In this document: one piece after another, positions 51,964 to 62,393 of the stretch
How the letters are laid out: each line of letters opens with the position of its first letter
Numbering within the stretch: the first letter of the stretch is position 1
NCBI RefSeq assembly: GCF_002410825.1
Contig: NZ_DHOS01000052.1
Coordinates: forward strand, 115,711 to 179,710
DNA from: Proteiniphilum sp. UBA5384
GTDB taxonomy: Bacteria > Bacteroidota > Bacteroidia > Bacteroidales > Dysgonomonadaceae
DNA length: 64,000 nt
Direction of reading: 5' to 3'
Position numbers and translations under genes: made by a program
The notes under the pieces: generated by a model
Databases searched by the model: none
Seen by the model: only the letters and a program-made list of their open reading frames with translations
What the model was told of the DNA's origin: nothing

Positions 51964-53381
51964 CTTTTCCTGAACTCCTGTTCGATATTCTGTTCGCGGT
52001 GTACCAACGAGACTTTGACTCCGAATTTCTTCGAGATGTGTTCTGCTGTTTTCTGGGCAGCGTAGACCGAGCGGTGTTGACCGCCGGTACACCCGAATGA
52101 GATCATCAGATCGGTGAAACCGCGGTCTTTGTACCGTTTCACATGCTTATCTACCAAAGGATATATATTGTCAAGGAACTCCATTATTTCACCATCTTCT
52201 TCCAGAAACTGGATTACCGGTTCATCCAGACCGGTTACATTATTATATCGTTCATATTTTCCCGGATTATTGATGGCACGACAATCGAATACATAACCTC
52301 CTCCATTGCCGGAGCTGTCGTTGGGGATCCCCTTTTTATAGGCGAAGCTATAGACACGCACTTTCAGTTCACGCTTCTGGGTGTCGGCGAATTGTTTCAA
52401 CTCCGTCATCTCCCTCAATATGCCGGTGAGATAAGGATACTCTTCAAATCCTTCTTTCAGCAAATCCCGGAGGTTGTTCAGCGCGAAAGGTATACTTTGG
52501 ATAAAATGCGGTTTCTTCTCGAAATATCCCCTGAATCCATAAGCTCCCAGCACCTGTAATGTGCGGAATAGCACAAACTGGCGCAATTGTTTCAGAAAAT
52601 CGACGTCATCCACCGGTTGGTATTTTTGCAAAGAGCCAATATATGTATGGACAAGTTCATTCCTCAACTCCTCAGGGAAATTGGCTTTTGCCTGCCAGAG
52701 GAATGAGGCCACATCATAATAGACCGGACCTTTCCTGCCGCCCTGGAAATCGATAAACCATGGATTTCCGTCCACCAACATCACATTACGCGACTGGAAA
52801 TCGCGGTACATAAAAGTTTCCGATTGATCCTGCAGCAGGTTTTCCATCAACTTTTCAAAGTCAGTCTCCAGCGGGTCTTCCAGAAAATCCATGCCGGTCG
52901 TTTTCAGGAAATTATATTTGAAATAATTCAAATCCCAATATACGGAACGGTGGTTGAATTCCGGTAGGGGATAGCAGACATTGAAATCAAGTCCCTGTGC
53001 GCCCTTCACCTGAAAATCGGCAAGCATCGCAATGGTTTTGTGCAGGAGTACTTTTTCTTCATGACTGAAAACGCCTGTCAGTCTGCCACCTTTTATGGCG
53101 TCGAACAGGACATTATTTCCCAGATCTTGTTGGATATAGCACATTTTATCCTTTGAAACGGCGAACACCTCGGGCGTGTTCAGTTGTTGCCGGTGAAAAT
53201 GGCGGGACAATTCTATGAATGCACGATTCTCCTCGAGCGATTCTCCATGCACGCCAATAAGTGATACATCATCCTTTTTTAGACGGAAATATCGCCTGTT
53301 TGACCCGGAAGTGGGTAAAGCATCCAGTGTAGGACTGGTTTTGCCGGTATAGGAGGTGAAGAGGGATATTAATTGTTGCAT
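51960..53381 (-). CDS. AmgK-like sugar kinase fused to a RapZ C-terminal domain
   Basis: This 473-residue fusion has an N-terminal aminoglycoside-phosphotransferase fold, about residues 1-330. It has SGSNRRYFRL, a catalytic loop MYRDFQSRNVMLVDG, and the metal-binding WFIDFQGGRKGPVYYDVAS. It resembles AmgK, which phosphorylates MurNAc/GlcNAc at C1. Residues about 340-473 are a RapZ-type C-terminal domain (VRVYSFAYKKGIPND, FDCRAINNPGKYE, ISFGCTGGQHRSVYAAQK), which in E. coli binds glucosamine-6-phosphate. The RapZ N-terminal ATPase part is absent. The fusion could tie amino-sugar recycling to glucosamine-6-phosphate sensing. This fusion is frequent in Bacteroidetes as I recall. Confidence 0.88.
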   Translation of the reverse strand: MQQLISLFTSYTGKTSPTLDALPTSGSNRRYFRLKKDDVSLIGVHGESLEENRAFIELSRHFHRQQLNTPEVFAVSKDKMCYIQQDLGNNVLFDAIKGGRLTGVFSHEEKVLLHKTIAMLADFQVKGAQGLDFNVCYPLPEFNHRSVYWDLNYFKYNFLKTTGMDFLEDPLETDFEKLMENLLQDQSETFMYRDFQSRNVMLVDGNPWFIDFQGGRKGPVYYDVASFLWQAKANFPEELRNELVHTYIGSLQKYQPVDDVDFLKQLRQFVLFRTLQVLGAYGFRGYFEKKPHFIQSIPFALNNLRDLLKEGFEEYPYLTGILREMTELKQFADTQKRELKVRVYSFAYKKGIPNDSSGNGGGYVFDCRAINNPGKYERYNNVTGLDEPVIQFLEEDGEIMEFLDNIYPLVDKHVKRYKDRGFTDLMISFGCTGGQHRSVYAAQKTAEHISKKFGVKVSLVHREQNIEQEFRKR

Positions 53382-53431
53382 GTAGTATGGTTTCTATTAC
53401 AAAAATTATAGGTTTATATTGCTCTTTGATA

Positions 53432-55399
53432 TCATTCCCATTCATCCAGTTCCGCCAGCCAGATATTTGCCGACGCATCACTTGGCATGCGCCAGTCACC
53501 GCGGGGAGAAAGGTTCACGGAGCCTACCTTGGGGCCGTCCGGCATGCAGGAGCGTTTGAACTGTTGGGCAAAGAAACGTCTATAGAATAGTTTCAGCCAT
53601 TTCACCAGTTCCTCCAGGGAATATTTTCCGTCAAAAGCTTGTTCGGCCATGAAACGTATGCGTGTGGGTGCGTCGCCATAGCGTAGCATACGGTGTAGAA
53701 AAAAGTCGTGCAGTTCATAGGGCCCCACGAAATGTTCGGTTTCCTGTGCGATCTTACCATCATCACCGGCCGGTAGCAGTTCGGGACTGAAAGGTGTGTC
53801 AAGTATATCGTGTAAAATAGCACGTGCACTTTCGTCATTGATACGGCTATCGGCAATCCACCTGACAAGGGTAGCAACCAGCGTCTTGGGCACACTCGTA
53901 TTTACGCCGTACATCGACATGTGATCACCGTTGTAGGTGGCCCATCCAAGTGCCAGTTCCGACATATTACCGGTACCTACCACCAGTCCGCCGATCTTAT
54001 TGGCATAATCCATCAGTATTTGGGTACGTTCGCGTGCCTGACTGTTTTCATAAGTCACGTCAAGAAGGGCGATATCCTGTCCGATATCCTTGAAATGTTG
54101 GATGACAGCGTCCTTGATAGATATTTCCTTCACGGTCACACCCAGCGATTTCATCAGGGAGATGGCGTTGCCATATGTCCTGTCGGTAGTGCCGAAGCCG
54201 GGCATGGTGATACCGTAGATATTTTCATGTGGGAGACCCAACAGATCGAATGTCTTCACGGTTACCAGCAACGCCAGAGTTGAATCCAGTCCACCTGAAA
54301 TCCCTATGGTTACTTTCCTGATGCCGGTATGTATCAGCCGCTTGGCTAATCCATGGGTTTGAATATCAAAAATCTCGGAAAGGCTCTCGTCATACATTGC
54401 TTGAGAAGGAATAAAAGGATGAGGGTTGAATTTGCGGTACATTTTGTCCGGTATCACAAAATCAATATAACAGTTGATTTCCTTTTTCTGGTGATATATG
54501 ACGGATGGATAGTTGCTGTTTTTCAGCCGGTCGAAGCGCAATACATCGATATCGATATCGGAGATGATAAGTTCGCTTTCTGCCGAGAACCGTTCCGCTT
54601 CTGCCAGTATGGATCCGTTTTCGGCAATGAAACAGGCTCCGGAAAAGACCATGTCGGTAGTGGATTCACCCCAGCCGGCCGAAGCGTAAATATAAGCCAC
54701 GTTGCATCGCCCTGATTGTTGCAATACCAGTGATTTACGGTAATGGTTCTTGCCTACCAGTTCGTTGCTTGCCGAGAGGTTAAAGATGATGTCCGCTCCC
54801 TGCATTGCCAGTTCGGATGAAGGAGGAACTGGCATCCAGAGGTCTTCACAGATTTCCACGCCAAAACTGCCGAATGGAGTGTCAAAGATCATCCCTCTCG
54901 ATGCGATGGGTATCTTGCAGTTCTCAATATCCTCTGCGGGATCAAAGTTATTACCCTCTATGGTTACCGTGAAATCGGAAAGGTTGTCTCCGGAAGTGAA
55001 CCATCTTTTTTCATAGTACTCGTTATTGTTGGGGATGTAAGTTTTGGGTACAAAACCCAGAATACCCTTCCCCGACAATACGGCAGCTACATTGTAAAGA
55101 TTGTTTTTGATACACAAGGGAAGTCCTACGATAACGATCAAGGAAGGCTTTTCTTTCAGAAAACGGATCAATTCGTATAATGACTCCAGCGCTTTCTGTT
55201 GCAATGCTTTCTGGAAGAACAGATCGCCGCAGCTATAAGCCGTGATGCACAGTTCGGGAAAGCAGAGTAACTGTACTTTTTCCTGCTCTGCCTGCTCTAT
55301 GACCCGTTTTATTTCTTCGGTGTTGTAATGGCAGTCCGCCACCTTTAATTTTGGAGATGCGGCTGCTACACGTATAAATCCATAATCATTTATATTCAT
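53432..55399 (-). CDS. nadE: Glutamine-hydrolysing NAD+ synthase
   Basis: This 655-residue cytoplasmic enzyme amidates nicotinic acid adenine dinucleotide. The N-terminal nitrilase-like glutaminase has Glu in [12 protein letters not shown], Lys in VPKTYIPN, and Cys in [11 protein letters not shown]. The C-terminal synthetase domain has the P-loop [15 protein letters not shown], plus [21 protein letters not shown] and [18 protein letters not shown]. Length is normal for the long form. A -7 box TACCTTTG is just upstream. Confidence 0.96.
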   Translation of the reverse strand: MNINDYGFIRVAAASPKLKVADCHYNTEEIKRVIEQAEQEKVQLLCFPELCITAYSCGDLFFQKALQQKALESLYELIRFLKEKPSLIVIVGLPLCIKNNLYNVAAVLSGKGILGFVPKTYIPNNNEYYEKRWFTSGDNLSDFTVTIEGNNFDPAEDIENCKIPIASRGMIFDTPFGSFGVEICEDLWMPVPPSSELAMQGADIIFNLSASNELVGKNHYRKSLVLQQSGRCNVAYIYASAGWGESTTDMVFSGACFIAENGSILAEAERFSAESELIISDIDIDVLRFDRLKNSNYPSVIYHQKKEINCYIDFVIPDKMYRKFNPHPFIPSQAMYDESLSEIFDIQTHGLAKRLIHTGIRKVTIGISGGLDSTLALLVTVKTFDLLGLPHENIYGITMPGFGTTDRTYGNAISLMKSLGVTVKEISIKDAVIQHFKDIGQDIALLDVTYENSQARERTQILMDYANKIGGLVVGTGNMSELALGWATYNGDHMSMYGVNTSVPKTLVATLVRWIADSRINDESARAILHDILDTPFSPELLPAGDDGKIAQETEHFVGPYELHDFFLHRMLRYGDAPTRIRFMAEQAFDGKYSLEELVKWLKLFYRRFFAQQFKRSCMPDGPKVGSVNLSPRGDWRMPSDASANIWLAELDEWE

Positions 55400-55417
55400 G
55401 CCACTGTCTTGTTTTTA

Positions 55418-55425
55418 CAAAGGTA
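55418..55425 (-). promoter_or_regulatory. -7 element TACCTTTG of nadE
   Basis: It is an exact TAnnTTTG match on the minus strand, 18 bp before the nadE ATG. No good -33 TTG is seen. Confidence 0.4.
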
Positions 55426-55439
55426 ATGAATAGAATCCA

Positions 55440-56873
55440 TTATTGATAGCTTACATCCATCCTATATTTCCATTGGTCGAAATAAAGATTCCATTGGCCG
55501 GATTCTACCTCACCGCGTTGAAAATCTACCGTTTCGCTACGAGGGAATCTCTTCCCGGGATAAAATTCTCCTGAAAAACCGGAATTGATATACAAACGAT
55601 AGGAGTCGATGCCACTCATAAAGAATTCCCGTCCCGACTGGATAGGCACTTCCGGTCCACGACCAAATGAAATATCTACCGGAACCCAACCGGTACCTTC
55701 AAAATAGACCTCCGCCCAATCGTGCAGGTTCACCTCTCCCGGGTGGGTCATCCATCCGCTTTGCCAGCGGGCCGGCACGCCTTTGTATCGCAACATGGTG
55801 ATTAATAACAATGCTACCTGTCCGCAGTCGCCTTTGCGATTTTCGATAACATATTCCGGAATATTGGCGATGGTGGAATATTCCAATGCGCTTGCCCAGG
55901 GGTAATTGGTTGCGATATGACGATATACCGCCCGAAGGATTTCTATCGGGGTTTCTGTATTCCGGGTTATGCTGTCGGTCAGCTGCCGGATAGTCCGGGA
56001 AAATCTGATATGTGGCTTCTGTTCCGCGGTATATGTTTGGATCAGCGTATTATTTTTATCATAAGGAGTAGCTTCTATCTCTGATAAATTAAACCACTCC
56101 CCGCGGGAGGAAAACTCAAAATCGATCCAAAAAACGGTCGGTTCACTTGCTACGGCTTTTTGTTCCATATAAAGGCTCGTATGTGCTGTTTTGTCGTCAG
56201 ACAGTATGTAATCAGGTTGTGAGGTTGCGAGCAGTTTCACATTGGTTTGTCTGTCGATATCCTTTCTGGGGAATGGTAGCCATGCTTTCACTAATTCTCC
56301 GTCCGGCACCGCATTTGCATTTACGGTCAGTGTGTAGCGAGCCTTCATCTTTTTTTCGGGGAGAAGGTATTTCCCTTTCGTATCACTGGTGATTTTGTGA
56401 TTGAAGGCATCGATCAATAGAGTATCACGAGGAATATCCGAGCCAGGAACAGCTGTCGGACTCAGTTCTATTGCCGAAGCATTCACCCTGAAGAGGTTGG
56501 GTGCCGCATTCCGGAAATACCGTTTCTCTCCGTCGATAACCCTGAACTCAAGTGTTTTTGATTGTTCCCAGTTATATAGCAGTGAATCGGAAGGGGTAAA
56601 CAAGCGATTACTTTCGATCCATCCGACAATCTCTTCCTTCGTTTTATTGAAATCCAGTTTTACCCGATGCAGGGAATCCCGGATAAACAGAAGATTCCTT
56701 TGCTGTAGTTCTCCGATTTGCCTTCCGGCAACAAGAGAATCGATCAGTTCCATCGCTCTTGTGAAATTTCCCCTTGCGATTTCTTTGTTGATCTCCTCAG
56801 CGGGAATCTGTTGCTTTGGAGAAGAGCAGCCGGCCAGTAGCAGAAGAACCAGTAATTTCAAAGCCGTTCTCAT
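55440..56873 (-). CDS. Transglutaminase-like domain lipoprotein
   Basis: This 477-residue lipoprotein has signal MRTALKLLVLLLLAGC with anchor Cys16. The N-terminal 170 residues contain helices, then a beta-rich region (ARYTLTVNANAVPDGELVKAWLPFPR begins it). The transglutaminase core follows, with Cys in NRKGDCGQVALLLITMLR, His in NLHDWAEVYFE and Asp in WVPVDISFG, so the Cys-His-Asp triad is intact. It may act as a cysteine protease or cross-linking enzyme in the envelope. Substrate unknown. Confidence 0.87.
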   Translation of the reverse strand: MRTALKLLVLLLLAGCSSPKQQIPAEEINKEIARGNFTRAMELIDSLVAGRQIGELQQRNLLFIRDSLHRVKLDFNKTKEEIVGWIESNRLFTPSDSLLYNWEQSKTLEFRVIDGEKRYFRNAAPNLFRVNASAIELSPTAVPGSDIPRDTLLIDAFNHKITSDTKGKYLLPEKKMKARYTLTVNANAVPDGELVKAWLPFPRKDIDRQTNVKLLATSQPDYILSDDKTAHTSLYMEQKAVASEPTVFWIDFEFSSRGEWFNLSEIEATPYDKNNTLIQTYTAEQKPHIRFSRTIRQLTDSITRNTETPIEILRAVYRHIATNYPWASALEYSTIANIPEYVIENRKGDCGQVALLLITMLRYKGVPARWQSGWMTHPGEVNLHDWAEVYFEGTGWVPVDISFGRGPEVPIQSGREFFMSGIDSYRLYINSGFSGEFYPGKRFPRSETVDFQRGEVESGQWNLYFDQWKYRMDVSYQ

Positions 56874-56927
56874 TGGGTGGTGTTTAAGTTAAAATTACTT
56901 CTCTACGCGGGTACAGTTTCAATTGGA

Positions 56928-57668
56928 TTAAATTGTGATTGTCCGGGATAATCGTAGTATTTCCGGCAAGGCCTCAAGCAACTCTTCCATTGAATGGAAA
57001 ACGATTGAAGCGCCTGCATTGGTCAGTATGGAGTCGGGGAGAGGTCCCGTATTCACTGCAATGGTGAATATCCCCGCCGCAACGGCCGATTCGATACCCA
57101 ACGGAGCATTCTCTATCGCGAGAGCCTGGTTGGGTTTCAGATTTCCCCCTTTTTGTAAGCCCATCAGGTAGGGTTCGGGATCCGGTTTCCCGTGTTCCAC
57201 ATCGAAAGCGGTCACCATCGTCTCAGGTGTGAATATTCCGGGAAAATGAGTATCTAACCGGTCCAGCAACGAGGGTTGACCGGAGCCGGTAACGAGTACG
57301 GACTTAAGTCCATTCACTTGTACATAATTCAATATCTCTGTAGCTCCGGGAATAAGTTCTCCGCTGTTATATTGCTGGAACAGCTCACTTTTACGGGCAT
57401 ACACTTTTGTCACTTCTGCGTCCGTGGCATTACGCTGTAGATTCCGTTGAAAAACTGTGTCAATGGTTGATTTTCCTATCCTTCCTTCCTGCAGGTAAAA
57501 TTCGTTGGGGAGGTGTTTCAGCCCCCATTCATCCATCGTCTGCTGCCACGATTTGTCATGGGCGGGCATGGAGTCATACAGCACGCCATCCATATCGAAG
57601 AGGAGCGCTTTCAGGTCGAATTTGGAAAAATGATTTTTTTGAAGATATTGTGCAAGAATTTTGATCAT
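56928..57668 (-). CDS. HAD-superfamily sugar phosphatase / beta-phosphoglucomutase-like protein
   Basis: This 246-residue cytoplasmic HAD hydrolase has the nucleophile motif LLFDMDGVLYDSMPAH (Asp and the general acid/base Asp), the cap (WGLKHLPNEFYLQEGRIG), motif II VLVTGSGQ, motif III Lys in HGKPDPEPYLMGL, and motif IV AIENAPLGIESAVAAG. This subclass removes phosphate from small sugar phosphates or isomerises them. It has its own good promoter and lies between pgi and the transglutaminase gene. Confidence 0.87.
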   Translation of the reverse strand: MIKILAQYLQKNHFSKFDLKALLFDMDGVLYDSMPAHDKSWQQTMDEWGLKHLPNEFYLQEGRIGKSTIDTVFQRNLQRNATDAEVTKVYARKSELFQQYNSGELIPGATEILNYVQVNGLKSVLVTGSGQPSLLDRLDTHFPGIFTPETMVTAFDVEHGKPDPEPYLMGLQKGGNLKPNQALAIENAPLGIESAVAAGIFTIAVNTGPLPDSILTNAGASIVFHSMEELLEALPEILRLSRTITI

Positions 57669-57746
57669 TTTTTAGAATTGTAGTTTTAATTCAGCGGTTG
57701 ACATTGCTTCAGATTTTTTATAGTTCGAGGCGCCTTTTTTATGCTT

Positions 57747-57777
57747 CAAATATAAATGATTTTCTTTTGGTAACCAA
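57747..57777 (-). promoter_or_regulatory. Promoter of the HAD phosphatase gene
   Basis: On the minus strand TTG (57777-57775), a 20-bp spacer and TATATTTG (57754-57747) match both elements exactly. The leader is about 70 nt. Confidence 0.65.
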
Positions 57778-57786
57778 ATAGATGGA

Positions 57787-57820
57787 TAAAAAAATCGGAC
57801 AAACAGATGCTTGCCCGATT
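57787..57820 (-). terminator. Intrinsic terminator after pgi
   Basis: On the minus strand AATCGGGCAA (57820-57811) pairs with TTTGTCCGATT (57803-57793), with one G-U pair, followed by a T-tract at 57794-57788. It lies 22 bp after the pgi stop and just before the HAD promoter. Confidence 0.7.
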
Positions 57821-57842
57821 CTCTCGATAGGTAGTTATTGGC

Positions 57843-59192
57843 TTATAACCTTGCTTTAATTGCTTTTGTAGCTTCTTCGTAACCCGGTTTTTCGAGCAGG
57901 GCGAACATGTTTTTTTTATAGGCCTCCACTCCCGGTTGGTTGAAAGGATTGATTCCAAGCAGGTAACCACTGATGCCACATGCTTTCTCGAAGAAATAGA
58001 TCAACTGTCCTATATATTTTTCGTTTAGCTGGGGTATTTCTATCGTCAGATTGGGCACGCCGCCGTCCACATGGGCGATGCGCGTTCCCAGTTCAGCCAT
58101 TTTGTTGACTTCATCCACCCGTTTTCCTTTTAGGTAATTCAACCCGTCGAGATCTCTATTGTCGTGAGGAATCAGCACTTTCTCGTTAGCTTCACCAATC
58201 GTGACCACCGTTTCAAAGATGGTGCGCTCGCCTTCCTGTATCCATTGTCCCATGGAGTGCAGGTCGGTGGTGAAATCGACTGCTGCCGGGAATATCCCCA
58301 CGCCTTCCTTACCCTCGCTTTCGCCGTAGAGTTGCTTCCACCATTCGGCCAGAAAATGGAGTTTGGGATGATAGTTCACTAAAATTTCGATTTTCTTGCC
58401 CCGTCTGTACAATTCATTGCGGATTACAGCGTAGATAGCGGGAAGGTTGTAATCGAACGAAGTAGAAGGCATGGTTGCTTTTTCTATTTCCAGAGCGCCG
58501 GCAACCAGTTTGCGGATATCGATTCCTGCCACGGCAATTGGAAGTAATCCTACCGGCGTGAGTACCGAATAACGTCCTCCCACATTGTCGGGGATAACGA
58601 ATGTCTTATAACCTTCCGTATCAGCTAATGTGCGAAGGGCGCCTCTTGAGGCATCGGTGATTGCCACGATCCGTTGTCTGGCTTCTTCTTTGCCTACTTT
58701 TCCCTCCAACTGGTCTTTCAGCAAGCGAAAGGCTATAGCCGGTTCAGTGGTCGTTCCTGATTTGGAGATATTGATGATGCCGAATTGTTTGCCATCGATA
58801 TACCCCATCAGTTCACAGAGGTAATCTTCGCTGATGTTATTTCCGGCATAAAGGATTACCGGATTTTTACGGTCTTTCTTTTCTTGTAACCAGTCGAATG
58901 AGGAAGAGAGGGCGTCAATCACCGCACGGGCACCAAGGTAACTGCCGCCAATCCCTACCACTACGACTATATCGCAGTGTGTACGGAGAACGATTGCCGC
59001 GTCTTCAATCTCTCTCAATACCTGGTCTGTAATGGAGGAAGGAAGTGTTACCCATCCCAGAAAATCGTTGCCTTCACGTGAGCCGTCATGGAGTGCTTGA
59101 TTACAAGCTGTAGCCTGTACCGACTGTTTCAGAATATCCTCTTCCGAAATAAACCCGGAAAGATCTTTAATGTGTAATTGAATCGTATCCAT
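57843..59192 (-). CDS. pgi: Glucose-6-phosphate isomerase
   Basis: From the ATG at 59192 ([20 protein letters not shown]) this is a 449-residue cytoplasmic enzyme interconverting glucose-6-P and fructose-6-P. SIS domains are visible: [60 protein letters not shown], with the catalytic Glu region [13 protein letters not shown] and Lys near the end ([16 protein letters not shown]). The longer open frame upstream reads through a 16-bp tandem repeat and is not coding. The gpsA gene is 55 bp upstream on the same strand, and a terminator follows. Confidence 0.96.
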   Translation of the reverse strand: MDTIQLHIKDLSGFISEEDILKQSVQATACNQALHDGSREGNDFLGWVTLPSSITDQVLREIEDAAIVLRTHCDIVVVVGIGGSYLGARAVIDALSSSFDWLQEKKDRKNPVILYAGNNISEDYLCELMGYIDGKQFGIINISKSGTTTEPAIAFRLLKDQLEGKVGKEEARQRIVAITDASRGALRTLADTEGYKTFVIPDNVGGRYSVLTPVGLLPIAVAGIDIRKLVAGALEIEKATMPSTSFDYNLPAIYAVIRNELYRRGKKIEILVNYHPKLHFLAEWWKQLYGESEGKEGVGIFPAAVDFTTDLHSMGQWIQEGERTIFETVVTIGEANEKVLIPHDNRDLDGLNYLKGKRVDEVNKMAELGTRIAHVDGGVPNLTIEIPQLNEKYIGQLIYFFEKACGISGYLLGINPFNQPGVEAYKKNMFALLEKPGYEEATKAIKARL

Positions 59193-59197
59193 CTTTG

Positions 59198-59240
59198 TTG
59201 ATTTACTGATTTGTTGATTTACTGATTTGTTGATTGAAAG
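59198..59240. repeat. 16-bp tandem repeat in the gpsA-pgi gap
   Basis: TTGATTTACTGATTTG occurs at 59198-59213 and 59214-59229, with a partial third copy (TTGATTGAAAG) at 59230-59240. It sits in the short leader before pgi. Confidence 0.7.
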
Positions 59241-59247
59241 AGGTTTT

Positions 59248-60243
59248 TTAAAAGAAATCAATGAGTTTTTTGATGCCGTTTTGTGGTGGCAATTTCTCAT
59301 AAAGAATCCTATACACTGTTTCGGCAATAGGCATATCGATATTGAAAAGGCTGTTCATGTCATGGATGCACTTTGCGCCATAAAAACCTTCGGCAATCAT
59401 CCCCATTTCCAGTTGTGCAGTCTTCACGGAGTACCCTTTTCCGATCATTGCTCCAAGTGTCCTGTTTCTACTGAACTGTGAATAACCGGTCACCAGCATA
59501 TCTCCCAGATAATGTTGCTCGGCGATGTTCCGTTCAAGTGGAACCACTCCATTGAGAAAGCGTTCCATTTCTTTGGTGCAATTAGACATCAGCACCGCCT
59601 GAAAGTTGTCGCCATAGAGTAATCCCTGGCAAATCCCCGCAGCGATAGCGTATATATTTTTCAGTACTGCGGCCAGTTCAATGCCTGTCACATCATCTGA
59701 AACCTTCACTTTGAGAATTCTCGAATCAATTGCTTCGGCAAGTAGTTTTGCTTTTTTCTGATCCTTGCTGGCAGCAGTCAGGAACGAGAGCCGTTCCATT
59801 GCCACCTCCTCTGCATGGCAGGGACCCGAAAGGACACCTATATTTTCGATCGGTATTTTAAAATTAGAAGCAAGAAATTCGCTCATCACCCTATTTTCGT
59901 TCGGGATAATCCCCTTCAATGCTGATACCATGAATTTCCCGTGAAAAGTATTATTCCATAGACGACGAAAATATTGTTTCACGTAGGGGGAAGGGATGGC
60001 AATAATAACCGTATCCGACTCCTTGATAGCTTTTTCCATATTGGAGTGGAAAGTGATCTGGGCAAGGTTGAATTTCACATTGGTCAGGTAGTTGGGATTG
60101 TGACCGAGCTTATAAAATCCATCTATCTGATCGTCCCGCCGGATGAACCAATTGATATGTTTCTGGTTCATCAATACGATTTTTGCCAGCGCCGTTCCCC
60201 AGGTGCCGGCGCCCAGAATGCAGATTTTACCGATAGAGTCCAT
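59248..60243 (-). CDS. gpsA: Glycerol-3-phosphate dehydrogenase [NAD(P)+]
   Basis: From the ATG at 60243 ([20 protein letters not shown]) this is a 331-residue cytoplasmic enzyme reducing dihydroxyacetone phosphate for phospholipid synthesis. It has the GAGTWG dinucleotide loop, [28 protein letters not shown] with catalytic Lys region, [14 protein letters not shown], and [19 protein letters not shown] containing the second Lys. Its start codon overlaps the lysS stop by one base (TAATG), so the two are co-transcribed. Confidence 0.95.
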   Translation of the reverse strand: MDSIGKICILGAGTWGTALAKIVLMNQKHINWFIRRDDQIDGFYKLGHNPNYLTNVKFNLAQITFHSNMEKAIKESDTVIIAIPSPYVKQYFRRLWNNTFHGKFMVSALKGIIPNENRVMSEFLASNFKIPIENIGVLSGPCHAEEVAMERLSFLTAASKDQKKAKLLAEAIDSRILKVKVSDDVTGIELAAVLKNIYAIAAGICQGLLYGDNFQAVLMSNCTKEMERFLNGVVPLERNIAEQHYLGDMLVTGYSQFSRNRTLGAMIGKGYSVKTAQLEMGMIAEGFYGAKCIHDMNSLFNIDMPIAETVYRILYEKLPPQNGIKKLIDFF

Positions 60244-61973
60244 TATTCTGATGCCTTGGCTACCCATGCTTTCACCTCATCGGGGGTGGGGTTGGGTAGA
60301 TTCAATTTGAATTTTTTATTCAATCCGCATATCTCCTGGTGAAGCTTATTGGGATTTGTTTCTTCAATATTTTTCACATGGATATATCCTGCCTGTTGGA
60401 GTGGTTCTACCCATTCTTGTGGTATGCCGATATCGGTATATTTTGATACACCATCTTTTTTAACTGTTTTTTCCGGACGCATCATCGGGAAAAGTAACAC
60501 TTCCTGTATGGATGTCTGTCCTGTAAGTAACATGGCAAGCCTGTCCATCCCGATACCCATCCCTGAAGTGGGAGGCATGCCGTATTCTAAGGCGCGCAAG
60601 AAGTCCTGGTCGATGAACATCGCTTCGTCATCTCCTTTCTCCGAGAGGCGGAGTTGTTCTTCAAACCGTTCGCGCTGGTCGATCGGGTCATTTAATTCCG
60701 TATAGGCATTGGCCAATTCTTTTCCGTTGACCATCAACTCAAACCGTTCGGTCAGTTCAGGGTTTTCCCGGTGCCGTTTACAGAGAGGCGACATCTCGAT
60801 GGGATAGTCGATAATGAAAGTGGGCTGGATATATTTCCCTTCGGCTTTTTCACCAAAAATCTCGTCAATCAGTTTGCCTTTTCCCATGGTCTCATCCTGT
60901 TCCACTCCCAATTGTTTGCATATATCACGCAGTTGACCCTCATCCATTCCGCTGATATCGATGCCTGTGTGTTCCTTGATAGCCTCAATCATAGTCACCC
61001 GCCGGTAGGGTGCTTTGAAATCAATCTCATGAACACCTACTTTTGTTTTTGTTGTTCCGAGCACTTTCATTGCAACATGCTCCAGCATTTGTTCGGTGAA
61101 TTCCATCATCCACTTATAGTCTTTATAAGCGACATATATCTCCATTACTGTGAATTCAGGGTTATGGGTCCTGTCCATCCCCTCATTGCGGAAGTTGCGT
61201 GAAAACTCGTATACGCCCTCAAATCCTCCTACGATCAACCGCTTTAAATAGAGTTCATTGGCGATACGGAGATAGAGCTCGATATCCAACGCATTCATGT
61301 GGGTGACGAATGGTCGTGCTGCCGCTCCACCGGGGATACTTTGCAATACCGGAGTATCTACTTCAAGATAGCCATAGCTGTTGAAGAATTCACGCATGGC
61401 GTCGAAAATATGGGTGCGCTTCACGAAGATATCTTTTACTTCGTCGTTCACCAGCAGGTCTACATATCGCCTGCGGTATCTCAGCTCGGGATCGGAGAAT
61501 TTATCGTATGCCACGCCGTCTTTCATCTTTACAACAGGCAGTGGTTTCAGTGATTTTGAAAGCAGGGTGAGGTTTTGTGCATGTACAGAGATTTCCCCCG
61601 TCTTGGTGCGGAAAACAAAACCCTCTATTCCTACGAAATCGCCGATATCTGTCAATCGCTTGAAGACGGTATTATAGCGTTCTTTGTCTTCACCGGGACA
61701 AATATCATCGCGGGTAATATAAACTTGTATACGCCCTTGAGAGTCCATCAACTCGATGAACGATGCTTTTCCCATGATCCGGCGGCTCATGATGCGGCCG
61801 GCGATACTTACCTGACGGATTGCTCCCTCGTCCTTAAACTCACTTTTTATGTCGGTAGAATAAGCGTTTACATCATACAGAGCGGCAGGATAGGGTTCTA
61901 TTCCCAACGCTCTCAACTCTTCCAGGCTTTGCCGGCGTATGACCTCTTGTTCACTCAGTTCTGAAATATGCAT
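60243..61973 (-). CDS. lysS: Lysyl-tRNA synthetase (class II)
   Basis: From the ATG at 61973 ([20 protein letters not shown]) this is a 576-residue enzyme that charges tRNA-Lys. The OB-fold anticodon domain is at about 55-155 ([20 protein letters not shown]). The class II core has motif 2 [20 protein letters not shown] and motif 3 [17 protein letters not shown]-terminal extension (about 505-576) ends KAWVAKASE, common in Bacteroidetes LysS. The frame is open to 62033, but a -7 box at 62031-62038 rules out that start. gpsA follows with a one-base overlap. Confidence 0.97.
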   Translation of the reverse strand: MHISELSEQEVIRRQSLEELRALGIEPYPAALYDVNAYSTDIKSEFKDEGAIRQVSIAGRIMSRRIMGKASFIELMDSQGRIQVYITRDDICPGEDKERYNTVFKRLTDIGDFVGIEGFVFRTKTGEISVHAQNLTLLSKSLKPLPVVKMKDGVAYDKFSDPELRYRRRYVDLLVNDEVKDIFVKRTHIFDAMREFFNSYGYLEVDTPVLQSIPGGAAARPFVTHMNALDIELYLRIANELYLKRLIVGGFEGVYEFSRNFRNEGMDRTHNPEFTVMEIYVAYKDYKWMMEFTEQMLEHVAMKVLGTTKTKVGVHEIDFKAPYRRVTMIEAIKEHTGIDISGMDEGQLRDICKQLGVEQDETMGKGKLIDEIFGEKAEGKYIQPTFIIDYPIEMSPLCKRHRENPELTERFELMVNGKELANAYTELNDPIDQRERFEEQLRLSEKGDDEAMFIDQDFLRALEYGMPPTSGMGIGMDRLAMLLTGQTSIQEVLLFPMMRPEKTVKKDGVSKYTDIGIPQEWVEPLQQAGYIHVKNIEETNPNKLHQEICGLNKKFKLNLPNPTPDEVKAWVAKASE

Positions 61974-62030
61974 AAGTCGGATTTGAATTTCATTAGCCGC
62001 TTTAACGGATAGGACACGGCTATTTATCGG

Positions 62031-62038
62031 CAAAAGTA
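62031..62038 (-). promoter_or_regulatory. -7 element TACTTTTG of lysS-gpsA
   Basis: It is an exact TAnnTTTG match on the minus strand, about 58 bp before the lysS ATG. No ideal TTG is seen at -33 (an ATG-like triplet stands there). Confidence 0.5.
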
Positions 62039-62149
62039 CAAAATAATTCAGAAATAAACATAAATATTCGTTATAACATTGTCAAACAGATTTGTTCATT
62101 AAACCTATTCTAAATTGGAGAAAAATTTCCTTAATTTGAAGTGGTTTTG

Positions 62150-62157
62150 TATATTTG
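62150..62157 (+). promoter_or_regulatory. -7 element TATATTTG upstream of the DRTGG remnant
   Basis: It is an exact TAnnTTTG match about 95 bp before the ATG at 62253. The -33 spacing is poor. Possibly a surviving promoter of a decayed gene. Confidence 0.3.
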
Positions 62158-62252
62158 TACGATTATTTGATCATTATGATTGAATATTTTCCGGATTATA
62201 GAATAGGATTGTCCCCTTAAAATGACATTTTGTTAATATCTTACACCATGTG

Positions 62253-62393
62253 ATGATGAATATTGATCAAATAAATGAAATAGTGAGTGGGGAATTACTT
62301 TTTATACCCGATACCCCAAATTGTTATACGACAGCCTTTGCGTCGGATCTGATAAGTGATATGCAGTCGTTAGCGCATTTATTGCCCACATAG
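62253..62393 (+). pseudogene. Probable 5' remnant of a DRTGG-domain gene
   Basis: A 46-codon open frame contains INEIVSGELLFIPDTPN and then TTAFASDLISDMQSLA, which resembles the start of DRTGG-domain proteins (the [AS]SDL-[ML]-SD-V-L motif) that accompany [FeFe]-hydrogenase maturation genes in many anaerobes. The similarity ends near 62360, where the sequence becomes antisense to the hydG remnant. Recognition is from memory on a short stretch, so moderate confidence only. Confidence 0.4.
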
